64,000 bases of DNA from Diadema setosum. Lineage: Eukaryota > Echinodermata > Echinoidea > Diadematoida > Diadematidae. The stretch spans positions 2,345,972 to 2,409,971 of the forward strand of contig CM067077.1 of the NCBI GenBank assembly GCA_033980235.1. The letters are read 5' to 3'. Below, in pieces: positions 11,977-25,243 of this stretch. Within the stretch, counting starts at the first letter, position 1. Every line of letters starts with the position of its first letter. Below the pieces are notes generated by a model. The model was given only the letters and a program-made list of their open reading frames with translations, was not told where the DNA came from and did not search any database. Made by a program: the position numbers and the translations under genes.

Positions 11977-14900
11977 CAATAATAATAATAATAATGATAA
12001 TAATAATAATAATAATAATACTGATAATAATAATAATTATTATTATTATTATTATGATCATTATTATTATTATTTTTTTTTTTTTTTTTTACGAGGATGA
12101 AATCGGCGTCCTCAACAAACTCATCACATTATGAAAGGACCTACATCATTTCATTATGTTTTGGTTACTGATTATTTAAGATCTCACTCTTATTTTCATC
12201 AAACAAACGAATAGAGTAAAATGCGACTAGCCCACAATATACTCAACAATGGTGCCGAAAAGAACTCAGAGTCCCATAATGTGTTCACATAAGCAGCGTG
12301 TTCACCGTGTAATCACAGTATAGTCACAGTGTGATCACAAAGTCACACTGCGAACACACTGTAAAAATGCTCAAACGTAACACTGTGGTCCACACTGTGT
12401 TCTTTCCGGCAGAGACAGGAAGTAAAACAAGTGAAGTGAAAGGTGAATGGTAGCAAACGATTGTAAGAGTGAAATCACACTCCGTCAAGCAGTTGGATCG
12501 GTATCGATTTATTATGCGCAGAACATCCCACACTTTCCTTTACCTTGGCAACTGCTTCAGCCGTTCCGATTCCCCCTGCCGATGGTAGCTCTACGACCCG
12601 AAAGTATGGGTTGTTAAAGATTCCGATCTAGATGCCGGAAAAGACAAAAATACAAAAAAGAAGAAGATCAAATTAACATAATGAATAACGATTTGCACTA
12701 CTCTTGCTCATTGTTAAAGTTGTTTCAATTAGTCGAATAAAACCAAGACGAAGACGTTGTTTAGCATTTCAGAGTCTTCATCTTAAAGTTTGTGTTTTGG
12801 AATATCTGATTATTCATGTTCATGCTCATGGTTTGGTTTGCTTGTTTGTCTGTGTGTTTTTGTGTTTCTACAAACCAGGATGGCAATAAGGGCTTTATAT
12901 ATCTCGTTTATTTATTTGTCTCAACAAGTTGGTTTCTCTGAACCCCCCCCCCCAAAAAAAAAAATATATAACAATGAAAAAGCTTGACAAAACACATACA
13001 CACGCAAAGGTAGGCACATTTTTTTCTTTTAATAAAAAGAGTACACTCTTTGGCACACACACAAGTGCGCGCACACATACACACACACACACACACAGTC
13101 AAACAGTTAAAGGGATGGTACAGTATTGGTGGAAAAGAGAATTCGGCTTTTAACTTTTTTTTTTTTTTTGCGAGATACCAAGAAAACACTTATGATATAG
13201 TACAGAGGACATCATTTTAAGAGGAATTCAAGTTAATTTGATGAAAATCGGGTTTGGAATAACTGAAACATCCAAAAACAAAGTAAAACAGAGCGATCGT
13301 GATAAAAGATGGGTCCCATACTTTATAAGAATTGCTCTGTTTTGGATATCTAAGCCATTTCAAAACCAATTTTCATCCAGTAAACGTTGAATTCCTCATG
13401 GAATTACATGCTCTTTCATATTTCATAAGAGATTTCTTATTATTTTACCAAAAATGCTAGACACCTGAAATTAGGTCTCAACCAAAACTATACGATCCCT
13501 TGAAAACCTCAACTGATTCTGAGTATACTTCCTGGAGTCCGGAATTCTCAATTATCCTGACGAAGAGGTCGCTGTGAAAAAAGTGTTTCATGGCTTTTCG
13601 GTTCGTTGGACTCGTGATCCCGCAGATCAAGTGAAGAAATACATTTGGGCTTTTAATAGCTCCTCGTGAAACTCGATAATTCTCGGCCAATGGGAGACCG
13701 ATGTAAAAATCGATTCCTTGAGAAGAAGGAAAAAAATAGAATAGATATGGATGTCGATTTTCAGCAATCAATCAGAACATCTGAATGATCTTCACATAAA
13801 CACGATATGAATTCTGGTGAGATATTAAGGTTACATAATGATATTATGTACGTAAGGTATAGTCCATATAGAGAATAATCACACTACTTTGCATCTACTT
13901 TAAAACAGCAATCAAAAAAAAAAAAGTCCAAGGGGAAATTATTACAGTCTTTCTTTACATCATCTGTACGCCGTAGTTATTGTGCCTGGAGAATGGGAAC
14001 CATCCCTATACATGTATTTATATTCTTGTGATGGGATGTTAATACAAAAGGAGAAATACATTATTAATTAAAAAACAACATATTATGAAACCTCTGCAGC
14101 CAATTATGTTGAATTCAACTTATTGTGCTTAATAAGTACCAGATATAATCCACTGTTCTATCTTCTTGTTTGAATCAGAAGAGAAACTCTTTAAACAGGT
14201 TACATTCAGCTATAAAACAAACAAACAAACAAACAAACGCGAAATAAAGGTTGGTCAATACACACCTTCAGTTCATTTCCCAATAACAAAACTAATCTTC
14301 CAAATAACAAATCTTATTTCATTTTCGGACCTCAACGAACCTTCGGAATATCGAACATCATCCATAAACATGATGTTCCCAACTTGTGTCAGCCTTTTAT
14401 TCCTTAATTCTTCAGCACCTGAGTTATATTTATCTTACAAACTCGTAAACACTTCTACAATTCGTGAAATTTCGACACCAATTTGTGTTAGTATGGTTGT
14501 CAACCGCAGACTCACTTTACCATTGGCTTTGGAGGTTACTTGTTGCGACGACTTGTAGATCAAGAATACGGTACATGTACTACTTTTAGTCCCTTGTGTG
14601 TTTTGGGAGCCAATCAGCACAGATAGTGTTATACACACTGTACGGAGTCCCTGAAATTTATATAAAAAAAGGGAAAACAGTTTCCTAGGTCCGTGACTGG
14701 ACTTGTTACCGAAAGGTTTTGCAATTTCCTCGGCAAAGAATCTTCCCATCGTCCTGTGTTCAGGATCGATTCTCCGCAAAAGCTCATTGGTGAGAGGTCC
14801 AAAGGTGATGCCATGATAGGCGTGGGTCACCCCGTCAGGTGACCACATCGGTTCGCTGGACGCCATCGCCTCTCCAGCCTTCTTGACGTCACTGAGTAGT

Positions 14901-15361
14901 TCAGGCGTTAGTCCGGGAGAGGGCGCAAGCGGTAGACCGGCCTGTGACATGGATTGTAAAAAGGTCACAGAGTCTCCCATCAAAATCTCTTTTATCACTT
15001 TCTCTCTCTTGAAGTGCACTTATGGCACAAATTTGATACTTATGGTGTCTGGGATTTTATTGTCAGTCTCAGTGACGATGGTTCACTTGTGGTTCAACAG
15101 ATTTACAAACATGTGCTGAAGTTATTGTACTTCCTATCAGAGCAATACTTAAAGGGATGTACAGTCGTCTGGTTGAGGTGAGGACAGTGGCGTACCGTGG
15201 GTCAAGACATTGGGGGGGGGGGGGGCACCTCATGGCAGCAACATCAGAATTGCATAACGTAACAATTAAATGCGAGCGAGCGGAGCGAGCGAGCTTGAAA
15301 ATTTTGACATTTTACAGTCCCCAAACTGCCGTTTGTAGCTATATATAATAATATATGTACG

Positions 15362-15396
<35 letters not shown>

Positions 15397-18300
15397 TTTG
15401 GAAATTAAGGGGGTTGCACCGGGCGCAACTGCTGGCAGTTGCTGGCAGTGACATCACGAGAATGGCATAACGATTAAATGCGAGCGAGCGAAGCGAGCGA
15501 GCTTGAAAATTTTGACATTTTACAGTCCCCAAACTGCCGTTTATAGCTATATTTTTTCACTTTGGAAATTACGGGGGGGGGGGGGGGCGCACCGGGTGCA
15601 ACTGCTGGCATTTACTGGCAATAATATCAGGAGAATGGCATATAACGGTTAAATGCGAGCGAGCGAAGCGAGCGAGCTTGAAAATTTTGACATTTTATGT
15701 TCCCAAAACTGCCGTTTATAGGTATATTTTTTTCGCTTTGGAAATTAAGGGGAGGGGGCGCATCGGGCGCAACTGCTGGCAATTACTGACAGCAACATCA
15801 GGAGAATTGCATAGCGATTAAATGCGAGCGAGCGAAGCGAGTGAGCTTGAAAATTTTGACATTTTACAGTCCAAAAACTGCCGTTTTTAGCTATATTTTT
15901 TCGCTTTGGAAATTAAGGAGAGGTCCTGGGCGCACCGGGCACAACTGCTGGCAATTACTGACGGCAACATCAGGAGAATTGCATAACGACGAGCGAAGCG
16001 AGCGAGCTTGAAAATTTTGACATTTTACAGTCCAAAAACTGCCGTTTGTAGCTATATTTTTTTGCTTTGGAAACTAAGGAGAGGGCCTGGGCGCACCGGG
16101 CACAACTGCTGGCAATTACTGACGGCAACATCAGGAGAATTGCATAACGATTAAATGCGAGCGAGCGAAGCGAGCGAGCTTGAAAATTTTGACATTTTAT
16201 AGTCCCCAAACTGCCGTTTTTAGCTATATTTCTTCGCTTTGGAAATAACATAAGGGGAGGGGGCGCACCGGGCGCAACTGCTGGCATTTACTGACAGCAA
16301 CATCAGGAGAATTGCATAGCGATTAAATGCGAGCGAGCGAAGCGAGCGAGCTTGAAAATTTTGACATTTTACAGTCCAAAAACTGCCGTTTTTAGCAATA
16401 TTTTTTCGCTTTGGAAATTAAGGAGAGGGCCTGGGCACACCGGGCACAACTGCTGGCAATTACTGACGGCAACATCAGGAGAATTGCATAACGATTAAAT
16501 GCGATCGAGCGAAGCGAGCGAGCTTGAAAATTTTGACATTTTACAGTCCCAAAACTGCCGTTTGTAGCTATATATTTTTTCGCTTTGGAAATAACATAAG
16601 GGGAGGGGGCGCACCGGGCGCAACTGCTGGCAATTACTGACAGCAACATCAGGAGAATTGCATAGCGATTAAATGCGAGCGAGCGAAGCGAGTGAGCTTG
16701 AAAATTTTGACATTTTACAGTCCAAAAACTGCCGTTTTTAGCTATATTTTTTCGCTTTGGAAATTAAGGAGAGGTCCTGGGCGCACCGGGCACAACTGCT
16801 GGCAATTACTGACGGCAACATCAGGAGAATTGCATAACGATTAAATGCGAGCGAGCGAAGCGAGCGAGCTTGAAAGTTTTGACATTTTACAGTCCAAAAA
16901 CTGCCGTTTTTTAGCGATATTTTTTCGCTTTGGAAATTAAGGAGAGGTCCTGGGCGCACCGGGCGCAACTGCTGGCAATTACTGACAGCAACATCAGGAG
17001 AATTGCATAGCGAAGCGAGCGAGCTTGAAAATTTTGACATTTTACAGTCCAAAAACTGCCGTTTTTAGCTATATTTTTTCGCTTTGGAAATTAAGGAGAG
17101 GTCCTGGGCGCACGGGGCGCAACTGCTGGCAATTACTGACAGCAACATCAGGAGAATTGCATAGCGATTAAATGCGAGCGAGCGAAGCGAGTGAGCTTGA
17201 AAATTTTGACATTTTACAGTCCAAAAACTGCCGTTTGTAGCTATATTTTTTTCGCTTTGGAAATTAAGGGGAGGGGGCGCACCGGGCGCAACTGCTGGCA
17301 ATTACTTACAGCAACATCAGAAGAATTGCATAACGATTAAATGCGAGCGAGCGAGCTTGAAAATTTTGACATTTTACAGTCCCCAAACTGCCGTTTGTAG
17401 CTATATTTTTTCGCTTTGGAAATTAAGGGGATGGGACGCACCGGGCGCAACTGCTGGCAATTACTGACAGCAACATCAGGAGAATGGCATAAAATGCGAG
17501 CGAGCGAAGCGAGCGAGCTTGAAAATTTTGACATTTTATAGTCCCAAAACTGCCGTTTTTAGCTATATTTTTTTCGCTTTGGAAATTAAGGGGAGTTGGC
17601 GCACCGGGCGCAACTGCTGGCAATTACTGACAGCAACATCAGGAGAATCTATGCATAGCGATTAAATGCGAGCGAGCGAAGCGAGCGAGCTTGAAAATGT
17701 TGACATTTTACAGTCCAAAAACTGTCGTTTGTAGCTACATATATATTTATTCGCTTTGGAGGGAGGGGGCGCCCGGTGCGCCCCCTGGATCCGCCACTGG
17801 TAGTCAAGGATGTCGGTTTATGTTCATGATTGGGGGAGGTATGACCAGCGAGGGGGCGTCGAAGTGACCAAGCGGGAGAAGGATGTCCAAAATCTGTTCT
17901 TTATATAGAGCATGTGTGTGTTTCATATAGATGGAAAAGTTAGGAAATAGCCAAGGTCAATTCTTATTATTGGCAATGCAAGGCATTTTAATATAGACTA
18001 GTATGTAAAGCAACACTGCAAAATCAATGGTCAAGCTTTGATAGCAAATGTGTACAACCTATCAAACATCACATTGCGCAACATCGCAGCGACTCTTTTT
18101 ACCATTCCGATGTTCTGAGTACACTGCGCACATCCTGCTTGTATTCAAAAAGCCAACCAGGAATCACACTGAATCACAATCTTTTGTCGTCTCCGGGCTT
18201 TTTGAACAATGTTTCACTATAATACCTCTTTAATTATTATGGTTAAAAGAAATCTTAGAAAAATATCTTTTTTCTTGATCATCCTTTCATGTCGATTTCA

Positions 18301-21300
18301 AAAGCAGTTTACTAACCCTTGAATTACCATTTAGGTAGGATTTTTTTGTTTTTTTCTTTTCTTCTTCTTTTTTTTTTAACCAGCGGATGGGGGGGGGGGG
18401 GGCACGTGCCCCCCATGCCCCCCCCCCCCCCCCCGTAATTACGCCACTGGGTGAGGATATAGCTTTTAACGTTTTGCGAGATATTCAGAAACCACTCTAT
18501 GAGATGTCAAAGAACATGCAATTCTAAGGGGTTTCAAAAGTTTCTTTGATGAAAATCGGTTTTGGAATGGCTGAGATATCCAAAAACAAGGTGAAACAAA
18601 GAGATCCTAATAAAAAGCGTGGCCTGTCGTCTTTTATTATTATCTTTTTTTTTGATATCTCAGCCATTTGAAAACTAATTTTCATCAAATGATTACAGTA
18701 TCTCACTTAGGAATGTTTGAAACCAGAATCCTCACCTCAACCAGTACTGTACAGTCCATTATAACGACGTGCCATGTGCTACCTATGCAGAGAATATAGG
18801 TCAGCACATAAACACACAATGTACATATTAGCTTTCCTTACCCCCCCCCCCCCCCAAAAAAAAAACCAAACAAACAAACAAAAAAACAACAACAACAAAA
18901 CAAAATAAAACAAACAAACAAACAAACAAAACCTCCAAAAACTAAAAAACCAACAACAACAAACAAACAATCATTAATCAAATCTAATGATAACATAAAA
19001 TACTCTTTTATCTTTCGGGTTGGATGAAAAATTAGACCAAGGAATGTCTTTTTTAGGTTGGAAGGGAAAAACAATCACGTAAAGATAGCCCATGTGTACT
19101 TTAATTTGCTTCTCTTCGTGGGCCTCCCTAAATGTCCCCGGATGTATAGTTTCCTAAGGGCAGAGAGCGGAAGCTTGTGAGAATGAACTTGTTCACGTCA
19201 CCAAACCATCGACTTAACGTGTTCAGGACAAATTTGCGACTTCTTGAAATTCGACTTGAGCCTAGTTTAATTTGTCGTACATTGTAGAGCCAATCTTCCA
19301 AATTGTATGAAGACATTCCAAAGTGTCTACATGAAAACAGAATGATGTCGTAAAAGTCTCATAACATCTTTGTAACCATGGTAACAGCTGATGTTCTGTA
19401 AAGTATCGTTCCCTTGTCCTTGGGAATAGCCTCGCATTTTCATGTCGCTTTGTTTTTCACTTTTTAATCAAGATGATCTAAAAGTGGAAGATAAACATGC
19501 ATCGTTGTGACGATACCTTGTGTTCGAGAAGCTCTTTCACTGTGATATTCTCCTTGCCCTTTTGAGCAAACTCTGGCCAATAGTGAGCCACGGCTTTGTC
19601 GTAGTTGAGCTGCCCTCTATCGACCAACAAGGCAAAGCAAACCGCTGCTATCCCTAATTTGGTATTACAAGCAGAAAAATGACCGAAACAATTATACTTC
19701 TATTCAAACTTCTATAAATAGTGGAAATGCTTTTGATCTTCTGTGAGAACATTGCTAAAATATCATAGATCTAGCGCGGCAAAATTAAGGCATATACACA
19801 CAACACTATAGTGGTCTACGATCAAAAGTCACTAAATAAATTCGCTTGGTACCACTGTGTAATACAACAATGTGAAAAATGTTCGATGTATGCCTATTTT
19901 TTGTTTTGCCTATATACACTAGTTGTAGTACATTTCACCATCAATTTCTTCGGCTTTGAGTTTATATAATGCACGTGCCTGCTTTTTTACCATCAACTAA
20001 AAACATGCAGAAACTGATTTTCACCTCTTTTGTATAATTTTCAACGCTCCGACTGAAAGCTATTCATTCACCAGGGAACTTAATAACTAAATCTTGGTTG
20101 TACAAAATGTGAACAGCATACATCAAACACTTTCCGAACATTTCTGAACATCGGTCAGACATGTTCTGCCCTATGTTGTAGACTACGCATCCCTTGTACA
20201 TGTAATATTTTTACATGCTATGATATACCCTCAGTAGGTTTTGTCTCAACCTTCTGGCTTAAACTGGTCTTATAGACTTATAGTCTTTAAGGATGAACAG
20301 TTATGATTATATTGAAAGTTTACTTGTAACCTACGGAAAACACAACATATCAAGAACAACCTTTCGACAGCCTCATTTTAGGAAAAAAGTGAATTATTTT
20401 CTGTTACTTTTTTTGTATAATGTACAAAATATTCCAAATCTCTAGCACTCCGATAAGAAAGTATTACGAACAATCAGTTTGAACTTCAATATTTACTGTC
20501 CAAACAGATATTGCCTATTCAACATGTTAAACCATGGTGCTCCGAATTCAATTCGTCATCTCTTAATATAGGGTGTGAGTAATACCATCTCCTTACTGTG
20601 AGACTGATTCAATGGTTGATTTATTTTGTACTTGACCTTTGAACTTATAAGCTCACAATATCTACAGACAATGACACCTTTTACAACTGTGTTCCTTCCT
20701 CTATGGGACTCCTCTATATAATAATAATAAGATACTCTCCCAGGGCTTTTACACGCTATAATTACAATTGCCTACCTTTCGTAGTTGAGTAGAAAACCGA
20801 CATCGTATCTTGACGCCATTGTTGTCCGATGTCTGCGTCTGCATAGCCTCCCCACAAGTCTACAACCTTTTTGCCTTTGTAGTAAGCCGAAAAGGCCGAT
20901 CCACCGTAGAGAGAATCGCGTCCGGATTCAAAGTTCTTTCTGGTTCATGAAAGATGGGAACCGATTTTGATAGTTTCAATCTAAAATCCGTAAGACTTCA
21001 ACTTTTTAAATGACTGTAATGAATCCAGAATAATCCTATATGGACACTGAAGGAAATTTACAGGATTAAATATGAAACGACAGCACTTAAGGAAGTCCTC
21101 CGGATGATTTTCAGACGTTTACATTTAAACAACTAAATAAATCAGCTATACTGAGTCCAGAGTTTCAGAATTTATAGTGATTGGGATGAGGAATCAATGT
21201 TTTTCAAAATGTATAACAATTTGCAATGTACAAGAATGATGGCATAACAGCCTAAACCATAAGAATGAAAAAAGAAGAAGATTCATACACAGATGAACTT

Positions 21301-24300
21301 GTTAAGCAAGTGGTAATTTCATTTCATTTCATTTCATTTTATGGTTTCTGTATGGTACAAAATATTATCAACTATGATCACTTTCAGAAATATTCACATG
21401 GTTCATGATAATTCATGACTGATTTTGCACATGAACGTAAGGAAATCATCGTGACATTGTAATTGAATTACATTGCTACATTTCTGAAATATATGAGGCT
21501 CCTATGTTATCAACACTGTTCAGTGTAATTTGTTTAAGAATTTTGGATTAGTGGTTTCCCTGCTCAAGGACAATAATGAATTCCACAGATCTAAGGAAGC
21601 TGTCAATTTATGTACTATGATATGAAATTACGAAAATCGTCTGGAATGTCCCTTTAAGGAAATGACGAAAATTGACCAGTGCAACTTTGAGTAGAATAAT
21701 CTCTTTCGCGGGAAAAATATGAAGGCATAATACTTCTGTCAATCGTTTGCACTTCAGTACATTTTGCCAGGACTTCTTTCTCTGGTAGATTCAAGAAAGA
21801 TGATAAACTGTGTATCTTCTATGGGTGATTTTATGCCCGACTTTACTTTTATTTTTTTTTTTCAGCCGGAGCAGTCACAGATCAATCTACCTGATGCTTT
21901 GTGGTTGGCGTCACTGAAGTCAGCATGCAATAGTGTGATAGACGTAACTCATACGATTCGAATAAGTGAACTCACAGTTTCCAGTACTACAATATTATAA
22001 CATAGGCCCTGTACACTAACGAGGAAGGGATGAGAGACAAAGAATCCATAAGAGCTGACTGTTTCTGACGGATAAGCACAGCTTTAATTATCTTGAATTA
22101 CGCGAAGATTATTAACATGCATTATCCCAATCATGCACTTGTCCTGACAACTTTCATCATTTCTGTGCATCGTAAAGTTCAGAGTTACTTACTTCCCTTT
22201 AGTTTCAAGAAGATACCAGAGGATTATATTAGAAAAAAAAGGACCTTTTGTAATAAACAATTATTCATTTACGACATCCTACTCTGTGTGTCTAAGAATC
22301 ATTTTGTGACCAATTGGATCATAATCACATTAAAGATACTTACGACGGGAATGTTACGAGACTAAGCATAAAGCGTAGGAAAGAAAAAGCTGCTGAAAGT
22401 GCTTATCCAATAGTGGGGAGCCAATGGAGTAAAATGGAGTAAAAAGGGCCCTGAGCTTGCGATCCTAGAAGAATCTTCGTCAGAGGCAAATGACCAAAGC
22501 TCAGGCCCCTTTTGACTTAATTATAAAGTATAAAGTATTAAATCCACCATTGTAGTGCGTGTGCTTTTGACATTGATCGAACCTTTAAATGGATCGTACA
22601 GTTATGATTGAGACCCAATTTCAGGTTTCTAATATTTTTGGTGAGATAATAAGAAACCTCCTATGAAATATGAAAGATCATAAAATTCCATGAGGAATTC
22701 AACGTTTTTTCGATGAAAATTGGTTTTGAAATGGCTAAGATATCCAAAACAGAGTGATTTTAATAAAATGTGGGACCCGCCTTTAATTACGATAGCTTTG
22801 TTTTACCTTGTTTTTGGGTGTTTCAGTCATTCCAAACCCAATTTTCATCAAATAAACTTTGAATTCCTCTTAAAATGGTATGCTCCGTACTATTTCATAA
22901 TTGTTTTCTTGGTATCTCGCAAAAAGTTAAAGCCATATTCTCATCTCCACCAATACTGTACCATCCCATTGACCTCACACTCTCTGAACATGCACGAGAA
23001 AACTTTTGCGAAGTACTGTACCTATATTCTGTGCCCTTTTAGTCTCACTCCCATCGAACATCGAATCGACACATCGAATAAATATTCAGTACAGGAGCAG
23101 AGAAAATGTTTCGAATTTGTGTAATGTATGTGTGTTTGTTTGCTTGTTCGTTTGATTTAGTTTGTATTATATGCGTTATAATTTGCCAGATAATTATATA
23201 GGGGCTAATTTAGACATGACATTGCATTAATTATGATTGGTATATACACGCACTATGAATGCAGAAGTCAGCATATAATTATCATAGAGCACCAGTTGAT
23301 CAACAGACTGACAATGACCACCATACTGCATAATTATTATCCTGTACTCTCTCAATACAATCTGCCGTTTGAACCGCACTCGTACACGGTCACTTTCCAT
23401 GGATATTAGTCCAGAACGCACACGCTATTTCATCCTCCAGCTCCTCACTCGATTTCTTATCATCCCATCACACTCACCCACAACACGATACGACACACAC
23501 ACGTTTTTCAAGCAGGCAGTCACAAACACTATCATTATGTTAACCTTATTTCCGTTTATAATTTCAACAGTTATGCTGTGTTCTGTATGTCAATGCAAAC
23601 AATGTTATATATCTACGTATTTTTGTCCCTATATTATTGGCTCTCATTTAATTCCCCTATCCTTTTATGCTTTGTTTTAGTTTGACCATCTTTCAATGTA
23701 TAAGTTTTTGTATATTCTAGTGTCATGTCAATTTCCTTTCCACTTGCGTCTATTACATTTATTTTATGTTTTCTACCTTTATTTGAAACGTACTCCTTAT
23801 TTCAATCCCATATACGCCCTTGTATGCTTATTTCTTCACTTTTCACACGTTTGCACAGTGCCTAGACAAAAATCTGTGGAAACATTAGTGTAAAAAGACT
23901 CATTAAAAACATAGTATCCCTGTCATCTCCTCAGTGTCATACATTTAATCACAATGCATACGAGGACAAAATGATATAGAACAAAGTGGGAACGTCATCA
24001 ATAATTATCAAAATCAACAACACGTTTATTAACTGACGGGTCTGAAATACTTTAATATTCTATATTCCTTATAGTGTCTCATTAATTAGCTCACTAGCCT
24101 TTGAGCTAGGCAATCTGGTTTCATATGTGATCTTGTGTTTCCCTGATCCGATAAGACTTTACATATAGTAAGTAATAGTCTACAGTCCCTATCATGCAGG
24201 CCTATATACGGCGAAAGATCAAGGCACCTATGCACATCATTAAAATGTTTGTCGAACAAACGTCGTTGTATGGGAGCACGCCCGTGGCCTGTATACCCAT

Positions 24301-24586
24301 CAACGTTATCACAACGGATGAACAGGCCTACATATCGCTAAACTAGTGTGGAACAACTTACACTGTACTATATGGCGTGTAACAAAAGATCTCAACTACA
24401 AAACACAGGAACAGTGAAAGAGAGAAAATAGATGTCGTGTCACCTGAAAACTTGAGCTACCTCTTCGAACCCGGGTGAGACGGAGCCGTCAGTAAAGACT
24501 TGCGGAGGATTTTCCAAGAGTTTTGGTACACCGACCACCAATATGGCGGTAACTCCAACCAAAGCACCACTTTTCAGGAGACCCAT
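10404..24586 (-). CDS. Serine-beta-lactamase-like protein, gene A (8 exons, 432 aa)
   Basis: Exons: 24586..24444, 20939..20776, 19653..19517, 14941..14710, 13716..13529, 12627..12544, 11743..11579 and 10589..10404 (TGA). All introns are GT-AG, phases 2,1,0,1,0,0,0. The product is a class C/EstB-type serine hydrolase of the animal 'beta-lactamase domain-containing protein 2' kind. An N-terminal signal anchor (GVTAILVVGVP, residues 11-21) is followed by the PGFEEVAQVF start of the domain. Catalytic S99-T-T-K102 ends exon 2, a tyrosine (AYH, Y190) lies in exon 4, and H379-P-G-V-G-G lies in exon 8. No frame breaks were found. Exons 2 and 3 are about 95% identical to gene B. Introns carry a MITE near exon 5 and a 3.3 kb hAT-like insertion between exons 3 and 4. 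The natural substrate is unknown; a hydrolase or peptidase role is inferred from family motifs only. Confidence 0.9.
10680..11032. repeat. Degenerate palindromic repeat containing a half copy of another MITE
   Basis: The left half repeats motifs such as CACGAGCCATACAGCCCATGAG and AGTTCGACAC; the right half carries complements such as GTGTCGAACTC and CTGTATGGCTCGTGG, so the arms are inverted. Between them, about 10868-10932, sits a half copy of the palindromic family seen at 27849-28144 (TCTTTGTCCATGGTTTAAACC to CTTCGTGAATT). It spans the 3' part of gene A intron 7. Confidence 0.5.
11432..11464. repeat. (TA)n microsatellite
   Basis: Perfect TA repeat of about 16 units in the last intron of gene A. 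Confidence 0.9.
11909..12090. repeat. (AAT)n/(ATT)n microsatellite ending in poly-T
   Basis: A long AAT tract that flips to ATT at about 12030 and ends in a run of T. Open frames of poly-Asn or poly-Ile across it are artefacts of the repeat. Confidence 0.9.
12257..12407. repeat. CACAGTGTG-type interspersed repeat, short copy
   Basis: Begins GAAAAGAACTCAGAGTCCCA and ends CACTGTGTTCTTTC, so the termini are inverted. The interior is full of CACAGTGTGA-like words. It is the same family as 43188-43458 and 43954-44251, shorter and more decayed. Confidence 0.6.
12895..13100. repeat. Poly-C/poly-A tract and (CA)n microsatellite
   Basis: A C-run followed by an A-run at about 12942-12964 and a CA repeat at about 13070-13097, directly before the MITE at 13111. 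Confidence 0.7.
13111..13500. mobile_element. TTAA MITE, copy M3, in gene A intron 5
   Basis: Starts AGGGATGGTACAG after TTAA (13107-13110) and ends GATCCCT followed by TGAA, a decayed TTAA. The internal arms match the M1 family (GATGAAAATCGGGTTTGG and AAACCAATTTTCATC). Its right end lies only 28 bp from the end of gene A exon 5. Confidence 0.75.
15185..18449. mobile_element. hAT-like non-autonomous element (3,265 bp) carrying a satellite array
   Basis: Ends CAGTGGCGTA (15185-15194) and TACGCCACTG (18440-18449) are 10-bp inverted repeats, flanked by the identical 8-mer GGTGAGGA (15177-15184, 18450-18457). CAG..CTG-type ends with an 8-bp duplication are typical of hAT transposons. No transposase is visible inside. 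The left 2.6 kb is the tandem array listed separately. An internal CGCCACTG at 17791-17798 may be the end of an older copy. The remaining ~650 bp look unique apart from poly-G and poly-C runs near 18390 and 18420. It sits in gene A intron 3. Confidence 0.75.
15225..17785. repeat. Tandem satellite, about 15 units of ~171 bp
   Basis: The anchor GAGCTTGAAAATTTTGACAT recurs at about 15291, 15498, 15674, 15845, 16006, 16178, 16349, 16520, 16696, 16867, 17023, 17192, 17354, 17516 and 17687. Most spacings are 160-176 bp. Each unit holds GAGCGAGCGAAGCGAGCG, AACTGCCGTTT, a G-rich block, GCGCACCGGGCGCAACTGCTGG and an ATCAGGAGAAT stretch. Repeated open frames across it on the minus strand simply follow the unit and are not genes. 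Confidence 0.9.
18841..18972. repeat. Poly-C/poly-A tract and (CAAA)n-like microsatellite
   Basis: A C-run then A-rich CAAA/CAA repeats. Open frames rich in Cys/Phe/Val on the minus strand are artefacts. Confidence 0.75.
22589..22979. mobile_element. TTAA MITE, copy M5, in gene A intron 1
   Basis: ATGGATCGTACAG after TTAA (22585-22588), ending TGTACCATCCCA(T) before TGAC, a decayed TTAA. The subtype resembles M3 and M6 (GAGACCCAATTTCAGG near the left end). Confidence 0.7.
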
Positions 24587-25243
24587 GTTGGAAAAATTAT
24601 CGGAAAATGCTAGGTACAATACCCTTCAACACCGGGGAGACGGCTACAAAGCCACCCTCATTGACACGGGGTCAATTATCAACGGTGTATGAACATGAGA
24701 CGGGTCGTTTCGGCACACACATACGTGTATTGTCGGGTTGCTTGAGTCATCGACCTAAATGTGGAAGGTCTATGCTTGAGTGAATATTACAATAAAAAAA
24801 AAAAACACGCTGCACACTATTATACTAAATTGCAGTCTTTGTTATTCATTCATAACACATGTCTCGTATAGGTTATGGAAATGCATTATTGGTCACGGCT
24901 CCATAATACTAACTCATAGCCAAACTTGTATACTACGTGCTCCATCTGCGCGGTTCGCGTCCTAGTGTAATGTTTCGCTTCTCTAGGAATACTGCAGTCT
25001 TTATAAACCAATTAACTCTAACGATCTTAAAATTCTGTGTTTTTGGCTTTTCCCATTAAATGATAATGTTTTTGTCACAAAGATACACCAGCTGCGAAAT
25101 TAAGCTACAGACACACCTTGCCCCCCCCCCCCCCATAATTGTCATACTTTGATCATTCTTCTCTGTACACTTGTAAACGAAATAATACAAAACATTTCCT
25201 ATTTCAGGTATCAATTTCAATCATAATATTAGCAGGCACAAAA

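Larger units (their letters stand above)
15153..18758. mobile_element. TTAA MITE, copy M4, split by the insertion at 15185-18449
   Basis: The left end AGGGATGTACAGTCG follows TTAA (15149-15152) and stops at GGTGAGGA (15177-15184). The rest of the element resumes with a second GGTGAGGA (18450-18457), then TATAGCTTTTAACGTTTTGCG, and runs to about 18758. The right-hand TTAA has decayed. Removing the insertion plus one GGTGAGGA restores the continuous order seen in M1. Confidence 0.75.

Noticed and set aside
11855..12134. Poly-Asn and poly-Ile open frames
   Set aside because: Translations of an (AAT)n microsatellite.
14435..15019. 194-codon minus-strand open frame
   Set aside because: Only the part 14710-14941 is real (gene A exon 4). 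The flanks are intron sequence beyond consensus splice sites.
15157..17623. Series of 60-105-codon open frames with SSCARC and MSKFSSSLA words
   Set aside because: They repeat with the ~171-bp satellite unit and reflect its sequence, not a protein family.
15185..17785. CRISPR-like array
   Set aside because: Units are long (~171 bp) and homogeneous throughout, with no distinct spacers; this is a satellite in eukaryotic DNA.
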